Below, piece by piece: positions 7,548-11,022 of a stretch of 11,022 nt of DNA. Both the position numbers and the translations under genes were made by a program. Below the pieces are notes generated by a model, which saw only the letters and a program-made list of their open reading frames with translations, was not told the DNA's origin and ran no database searches. Every line of letters starts with the position of its first letter. Position 1 is the stretch's first letter. Source of the DNA: Spirogloea muscicola (taxonomy: Eukaryota; Streptophyta; Zygnematophyceae; Spirogloeales; Spirogloeaceae); NCBI GenBank assembly GCA_009602725.1, contig WELB01000031.1, forward strand, positions 112,669 to 123,690. The letters run 5' to 3'.

Positions 7548-7629
7548 AGAAGAAGTGGCTCTCCCAATGGGGGCAAGGAATGTGAAAAGCCAGCCCGAAA
7601 AGAATTGACGAAGGGTCGAAGGGGCCACA
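7548..7629 (-). mobile_element. Decayed retroelement 3'-end fragment (copy J), loop subfamily iii
   Basis: On the minus strand it has GGCCCCTTCGACCCTTCGTC, AATTCTTTTC, GGGCTGGCTTTTCACATTCC, then a tail with ATTGGGAGAGCCACTTCTTC. The 3' half of the hairpin (CATTCC in place of CAGCCC) has mutated, so the stem is broken. Lead and tail still place it with the copies at 2718-2784, 8979-9186 and 9187-9290. Weak similarity (GCCACTCGAATCGGG) may extend it to about 7730. Confidence 0.55.
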
Positions 7630-7978
7630 ATGACGAGGGGCCTGAAACTAAACTGTGAGAGGGCTCATTGATAGTGCCACCACGTGCACGCCGTTCTAAG
7701 AGTGCGACCCGATTCGAGTGGCTGCCGCACGCTGCTGGCCCAGCTCCTCCCACTTGCCAGTTGCAGAACGAGCCAGTTGTCCTGAAGGCATGGCCACCAA
7801 TGCCAAAGGAGGTAAGAGGGCCAAGCACAAGCTTGAGAAAGAGCATGCACAAAGAGCAGGTACTCGTCTAGAGGATCCGCTTCCATCCGTGAGAGGCTGG
7901 GCTCCAGCACCTTGCCGCACCCAAGGCGTGCCCATCCAGAAATGTGGCGTAGGTTTTGAAGCGAGGAGGGAGAGGAGG
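7630..7978. other. Spacer, possible diverged extension of the preceding element
   Basis: No supported gene. Minus-strand frames of 80-125 codons overlap each other. The stretch near 7700-7730 has a weak match, on the minus strand, to the UTR of the copy at 8979-9186, so part of it may be old retroelement sequence. Confidence 0.35.
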
Positions 7979-8011
7979 TCCACCGTGGCTGCCCAATGCA
8001 GCCACGGTGGA
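7979..8011. repeat. Perfect 14-bp-stem hairpin
   Basis: TCCACCGTGGCTGC (7979-7992), loop CCAAT, GCAGCCACGGTGGA (7998-8011). This is the longest perfect inverted repeat I found in the window. It does not belong to the dispersed hairpin family and lacks a flanking T-run on either strand. It could be a small transposon remnant, a structured RNA or chance. Confidence 0.7.
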
Positions 8012-8978
8012 GAAGGAGATGGTGAAGGGCGGACTAAGCCAGGCAGGTGCTACATTGCTGCCAGCTGCTGACAATTCTGGCCGTTCCGGCAGTGTCGAGC
8101 ATGAACCGCCATGTTGAAAAGGTGCTGGTAGCCCTGGCAGGGACCTTCTTGACTGGGGCCTCTCTTAGGCCAGTGTGGGCTGGGCGCTGTTGAGGAGATC
8201 AGACCTGCCGCCAACAATGGCGTGCAGGGCGGCTTCCAGCTTGGTGACATATCTTCACAACCGGCCAATGCAGCAGCAGAGGTAAAGGCAAGAGGTAGAG
8301 GTAGATAAAGCAGTGGCACCGGCTCCGGAGCGGGCACTGGTGAGGGACTGCTGATTGTAAGGGTGGAGCTGGGGGCTGAGAAGGTCGGAGCCTAGGCAAC
8401 AGACTCCGAGGCCGATTGGGGAGGAAGTCACTGAATCGGTGGTGGGCTGACAAAATTTGCCAACTCGGGGGTTCCATATTTGGGGTCTCGGAGTGTGCGT
8501 CCGAGGTGGCCAAGCCGAGAGGCGCAAGCTGCTGGGCTGGCTCGGCAAGCGCAGAGTCTTCTTCACCCAGGGACTCGGGCTCCAATGTCGACGCCGTCGT
8601 CGTGGTCCCCTCAGGCGTGAGCACAATCTGAGGGCTGCGACCCTCGTTGACAGCGCCCTCTGTGGGCGGTGGAGCTGGTAGACTGGCGGTATACCTGCAG
8701 GGGGGGAGGGAGCTGGAGGGGCCGGAGGGGCCGATCAGGAGGTTCGGAAGAGTGACCTCTGGAAGCAGTGGCGGCCTCGTCGCAGCAGTCGGGCTGCAGG
8801 TGCTGTAAGAGCAGGAGAGAGCTGCGCGAGCCGCCGCGGCTCTTGAGCGGGCCCCAGCATGGCGCTGGCGCACGCAGGCCAGCGGGCACGGGAAGATGGC
8901 GGCGCCGGCAGCAGGGGTGCCAAGCGGGGCAGGTGGCCTGCCCTTAGGAGGCGATACACCTGTCTATTTGCCTGACCG
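8012..8978. other. Spacer with one long minus-strand open frame, no supported gene
   Basis: A 224-codon minus-strand frame (8199-8873) is rich in Ser, Pro, Ala and Leu. It opens with GTG rather than ATG and its first in-frame ATG is more than halfway in. In GC-rich DNA such open frames arise by chance. It could be an exon of a spliced gene, but no domain, signal peptide or splice pair supports this. No copy of the hairpin family lies inside. Confidence 0.4.
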
Positions 8979-9186
8979 GGAGACAAGACTCTACCAGTAG
9001 AGGGCGAGGGCTGTGATTGGCCAGCCCAGATAAAGAATGCACAAACTTCGAAGGGGCCAAATGAGCGCTGTAAGCGCACAACGACTTGAGTGGCCACACC
9101 CTGTTGAGCAGCCGGAAGTCCGAAAAACTAGTCTCCGGCTTGAGGGTCCCCTGTCTATAACCAGGGGCAGCACAGCTAAGGGACAC
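8979..9186 (-). mobile_element. 5'-truncated retroelement copy (copy K), loop subfamily iii
   Basis: On the minus strand it starts near CGTGTCCCTTAGCTG and includes a degraded protein tail. The UTR follows (GGCCCCTTCGAAGTTTGTGC), then the hairpin GGGCTG-GCCAATCA-CAGCCC (9008-9027) and a tail ending GAGTCTTGTCTCC. Its 5' end lies directly against the 3' tail of the copy at 9187-9290, making a head-to-tail pair. The terminator codon of the family is lost and the frame reads through. Confidence 0.65.
9097..9186 (-). pseudogene. Degraded C-terminal tail of retroelement protein
   Basis: The minus strand reads GYRQGTLKPETSFSDFRLLNRV. This matches GSGQGTHFQEPSISDLRLLSRGY of the copy at 4646-4993 residue for residue in length, with Gln-Gly-Thr, Ser-Asp, Arg-Leu-Leu and Arg retained. 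The Gly-Tyr-stop end is replaced by Val-Trp and the frame continues. The conserved protein pattern despite diverged DNA suggests that the parent elements evolved under selection before this copy inserted. Confidence 0.55.
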
Positions 9187-9290
9187 GGAAGAAAGTGGCT
9201 CATCCGAAGGGGGCGAGGGCTGTGAATAGCCAGCCCGAAAGCAATTGACAAGGTACGAAGGGAGCCGACACGCGCTGAAAGATTCGAGTG
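9187..9290 (-). mobile_element. Retroelement 3'-end fragment (copy L), loop subfamily iii
   Basis: On the minus strand it has CACTCGAATCTTTCAGCGC, CTCCCTTCGTACCTTGTCAA, then GGGCTG-GCTATTCA-CAGCCC (9217-9236) and the tail GATGAGCCACTTTCTTCC ending at 9187. The tail and loop are nearest to the copy at 8979-9186, which follows it directly on the same strand. No protein tail is recognised, and the 5' boundary is approximate. Confidence 0.6.
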
Positions 9291-9557
9291 AGGGGAACTG
9301 GTCCTTGCTCAGGGGCTGTTGCATACTCCTGCTTCAGCAATAACGAGCTCGTAGGCCCAAGTCGTACTGGGCGGGGGCACGGGCCCCAGGAGCCCCGGCG
9401 CTACCAAGCGAGCCTCGCCGACGGGGGCGGCAGCCGCTCGTGCGCTCCGCTACACGCCGAGTTTCTCCGGCGAGCAGCAAGCGTGGCCCCCCACCTTCGC
9501 ATGTGCAGCACGTGGGCTGCTTTTTGCACTCCGCACGTCCGCACTCAAGCTCCCCCA
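9291..9557. other. Spacer, no supported gene
   Basis: GC-rich with short overlapping frames. GAGTTTCTCCGGCGAGCAGC near 9460 faintly resembles the protein-tail segment of the retroelement and sits at roughly the right distance before the next hairpin, but the match is too weak to call. Confidence 0.35.
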
Positions 9558-9612
9558 GACCTTGTCCATTCTTTTGGGCTGGCCTTTCCCAGCCACCAGT
9601 CAATCTGGCCGC
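9558..9612 (+). mobile_element. Retroelement 3'-end fragment (copy D), loop subfamily ii
   Basis: GACCTTGTCCATTCTTTT leads into GGCTGG (9577-9582), loop CCTTTC, CCAGCC (9589-9594), followed by a degenerate tail GTCAATCTGGCCGCGCTTTC. The hairpin is intact with a 6-bp stem. The loop equals that of the copy at 7211-7395 read on its own strand. Confidence 0.55.
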
Positions 9613-9845
9613 GCTTTCTCTCATGTTGCACGTCTGGACCAAAGCCCAAAGATTAAGGAAAAAGAGAAGAGATTTGTGTCCTACGTGCGGGTAGTCGACC
9701 ATGTGCGCCGCCCGCGGAGCCCGTGCAGCCACATGCGGGAGCCGGATTCCCAGCCGTAGGGTACTCCGAGAATCTTCATGCCCCGGGCCGGACCCCTGCT
9801 GGACCCATGCATCTCATTACACGGCCCTTCTTACAGTCCTTTTGG
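9613..9845. other. Spacer, no supported feature
   Basis: An A/G-rich patch (AAGGAAAAAGAGAAGAGA) near 9655 and short frames only. Confidence 0.35.
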
Positions 9846-9912
9846 GCTTGTTGATTCTTTCTTGGGCTGGCTATTCCAGCCCCTATCCTCAATGGGCGCG
9901 CCCTTTCTTCTT
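9846..9912 (+). mobile_element. Retroelement 3'-end fragment (copy E1), loop subfamily i
   Basis: CTTGTTGATTCTTTCTT leads into the perfect hairpin GGGCTGG-CTATT-CCAGCCC (9864-9882). The tail TATCCTCAATGGGCGCGCCC then runs on into TTTCTTCTT. It is close to the copies near 5 kb. A second hairpin of the family begins immediately after the tail. Confidence 0.65.
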
Positions 9913-9950
9913 GTGGGCTGGCCTGTCCCAGCCATTGTCGGGCAGCGGAA
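9913..9950 (+). mobile_element. Retroelement hairpin fragment (copy E2), loop subfamily ii
   Basis: GGCTGG (9916-9921), loop CCTGTC, CCAGCC (9928-9933), with a short diverged tail. It follows the tail of the preceding copy with no spacer, so it lacks its own T-rich lead. It may be an extremely truncated insertion or the older element into whose 5' flank the first inserted. Confidence 0.5.
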
Positions 9951-10410
9951 GAACCGTTTTGTTTCCCTCTACCGCTCTTTTTGCAGCCTCTGTGAGGCGG
10001 CGGTGCGGGTCGCTCAAGCTGGGGTTTGCAAAAGAGCCAGCCCTGAAAACATGGTCGCAGGGGCTGCGAGTTGAGATGCCAAAGTCGAGGAGGCGCACCG
10101 ATGGTGCGGGACGACAAAATCTTGTGGGAAGTCGGCATTAAGCCGTGATGCTTTTAGGTACAAAGCATTGCTGCAGTCTGCCAGTCGATTGAAGGAGCAC
10201 CGAAGCAGAATATGAGCCCAACACCTCACACTGCTACCACAAATAACATTGCTGTCTTTATGTGAAGACACGCTGCCTTGTGTTTATCCGAACAAGGTTA
10301 GAAATCAGCCCTATTGGCCATCCCAACAGAGTTCGGGTAGGAAGTTGAGAACGAACAAAAGTTCACAAGTTGATCTTTGTCATGCATTTCGCTTTTGTGC
10401 CCTTCTTGCT
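9951..10410. other. Spacer, no supported gene
   Basis: Short overlapping frames only. AAAAGAGCCAGCCCTGAAAA near 10030 vaguely recalls the antisense of the hairpin lead but lacks the partner arm. No RNA gene or repeat array seen. Confidence 0.4.
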
Positions 10411-10450
10411 GTGCCAGCCCCTTTTCTCCATGGGCGAGCACTTTCTTCTT
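10411..10450 (+). mobile_element. Retroelement 3' tail, half hairpin (copy F)
   Basis: Only CCAGCCC (10414-10420) and the tail CTTTTCTCCATGGGCGAGCA plus CTTTCTTCTT are present. The 5' arm of the hairpin is absent, so this is the shortest copy, truncated within the stem-loop itself. Confidence 0.5.
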
Positions 10451-10487
10451 TAGTTGAAGCTGCGGCAGGAGACAGACGCAGGCCACT

Positions 10488-10520
10488 CCACTTTGACCAA
10501 CCACTTGACCACTTTGACCA
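10488..10520. repeat. Short direct repeat CCACTTTGACCA
   Basis: CCACTTTGACCA occurs at 10488-10499 and 10509-10520, with a related ACTTGACC between, giving three TTGACC in about 30 bp. It lies just before the 5' end of the next retroelement copy. Confidence 0.45.
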
Positions 10521-10530
10521 GCACCAAATA

Positions 10531-10642
10531 CTTTTTTGCTTGTTTTTCTTAGTGCTTCCCCTGGCCCCTTCTCGTCCTTTGTTCATTCTTTTTTGGGCTG
10601 GCTTTTTCCAGCCCCTATCCTCAATGGGCGAGCCCATCTTCT
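10531..10642 (+). mobile_element. 5'-truncated retroelement 3' UTR copy (copy G), loop subfamily i
   Basis: It starts within the UTR (TTTTTTGCTTG...CTTAGTGCTTCCCCTGGCC), continues TTCTCGTCCTTTGTTCATTC and the hairpin GGGCTGG-CTTTTT-CCAGCCC (10595-10614), and ends with TATCCTCAATGGGCGAGCCC and ATCTTCT. The whole stretch aligns with the UTR of the copy at 5123-5678. AAATA lies on both sides (10526-10530 and 10643-10647), a weak candidate target duplication. Confidence 0.7.
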
Positions 10643-10960
10643 AAATATCCTCTTTCCTTGTGGACACTGTTATCTGCTGGGATCTAGCTGCCCATCAGAA
10701 AGTTCTCCGTTAGCCTCAAGTATGTCTGCTTGAGCGGCAAGTCCTGATGATGACTAAGATGGAGCGCTCACACACACCGGGGTGTGATCCGCAGTAGTCC
10801 GAAGCGATTGTATAACAGCCACTAGCCGGGTGGCCATTTGGACCACGACCGTGCCGCAGATTCCAGAGGTCCCAGTGTGCCTGATCACTCCATGAACTGG
10901 CAGATCTGTGCCGCCGAGCAGAAGCCTGCGGAAAATCTTAGCCGATATCGTATTCTCTTC
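10643..10960. other. Spacer, no supported feature
   Basis: Only short frames, no repeat of the hairpin family and no recognisable gene. It ends at the GCC microsatellite. Confidence 0.4.
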
Positions 10961-10987
10961 GCCGCCGCCGCCGCCGCCGCCGCCGCC
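10961..10987. repeat. (GCC)9 microsatellite
   Basis: Nine perfect GCC units. They are followed, after about 20 nt, by the inverted complement (CGG)n at 11009-11022. Confidence 0.9.
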
Positions 10988-11008
10988 GGGGCGCGCGGCG
11001 ACGGATGA

Positions 11009-11022
11009 CGGCGGCGGCGGCG
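11009..11022. repeat. (CGG)n tract at the right window edge
   Basis: CGGCGGCGGCGGCG runs to the end of the window and is complementary to the preceding GCC run, so the two could fold into a hairpin. The end of the tract is not visible. Confidence 0.75.

Noticed and set aside
8199-8873. A 224-codon minus-strand frame as a real gene
   Set aside because: It opens with GTG, has no in-frame ATG in its first half and no domain. Composition (Ser, Pro, Ala, Leu) is what GC-rich DNA gives by chance. Kept only as a remark on the spacer.
10488-10520. TTGACC cluster as W-box regulatory sites
   Set aside because: Three short matches within a local direct repeat, with no gene to regulate and no evidence for the relevant transcription factors in this organism.

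Overview
The window looks like GC-rich eukaryotic nuclear DNA, most likely from an alga or other protist. It has no operon-like gene packing and no ribosome-binding-site architecture. It opens with 2.6 kb of (Ser-Pro)n coding-like triplet repeats of the kind found in green-algal hydroxyproline-rich cell-wall proteins. The remainder is almost all repeats and decayed retroelement ends. Lineage is an inference; nothing here is a taxonomic marker. I find no intact, confidently callable protein gene and no RNA gene.

Layout. (1) 2-2616: proline-rich repeat protein fragment, open to the left edge, whose proline phase changes reading frame three times (near 1021, 1770 and 2314). (2) 2616-4300: spacer with one short retroelement end, a 21-bp minisatellite (GxGHHPP in one frame), two hairpins, CAG-rich DNA and a degenerate ~20-bp repeat. 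(3) 4299-5680: a ~40-bp satellite interrupted by a truncated retroelement copy on the minus strand, followed by two larger truncated copies on the plus strand. (4) 5680-9300: mostly featureless DNA with four more copies on the minus strand and a perfect 14-bp-stem hairpin. (5) 9300-10643: five more short copies on the plus strand. (6) 10961-11022: (GCC)n followed by its inverted complement.

The unifying structure is a dispersed element seen 13 times on both strands. In sense orientation it has a T-rich lead such as CATTCTTTTT, then a hairpin GGGCTGG-(5-8 nt)-CCAGCCC, then a ~30-nt tail ending near TTCTTC. Four copies (4398-4573, 4646-4993, 5123-5678, 7211-7395) carry the same protein C-terminus, ending in variants of SxSDLRLLSRGY and a stop 76-88 nt before the hairpin. 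A fifth (8979-9186) has the protein tail without the stop. The largest also carries upstream sequence resembling the extreme C-terminal part of a reverse-transcriptase polyprotein (FFPLAIDTHGALG...LLNQLAR). The best explanation is a LINE-like retrotransposon whose 3' UTR stem-loop and tail persist in many 5'-truncated insertions. One copy interrupts a satellite and is flanked by a candidate 15-bp target duplication with one mismatch.
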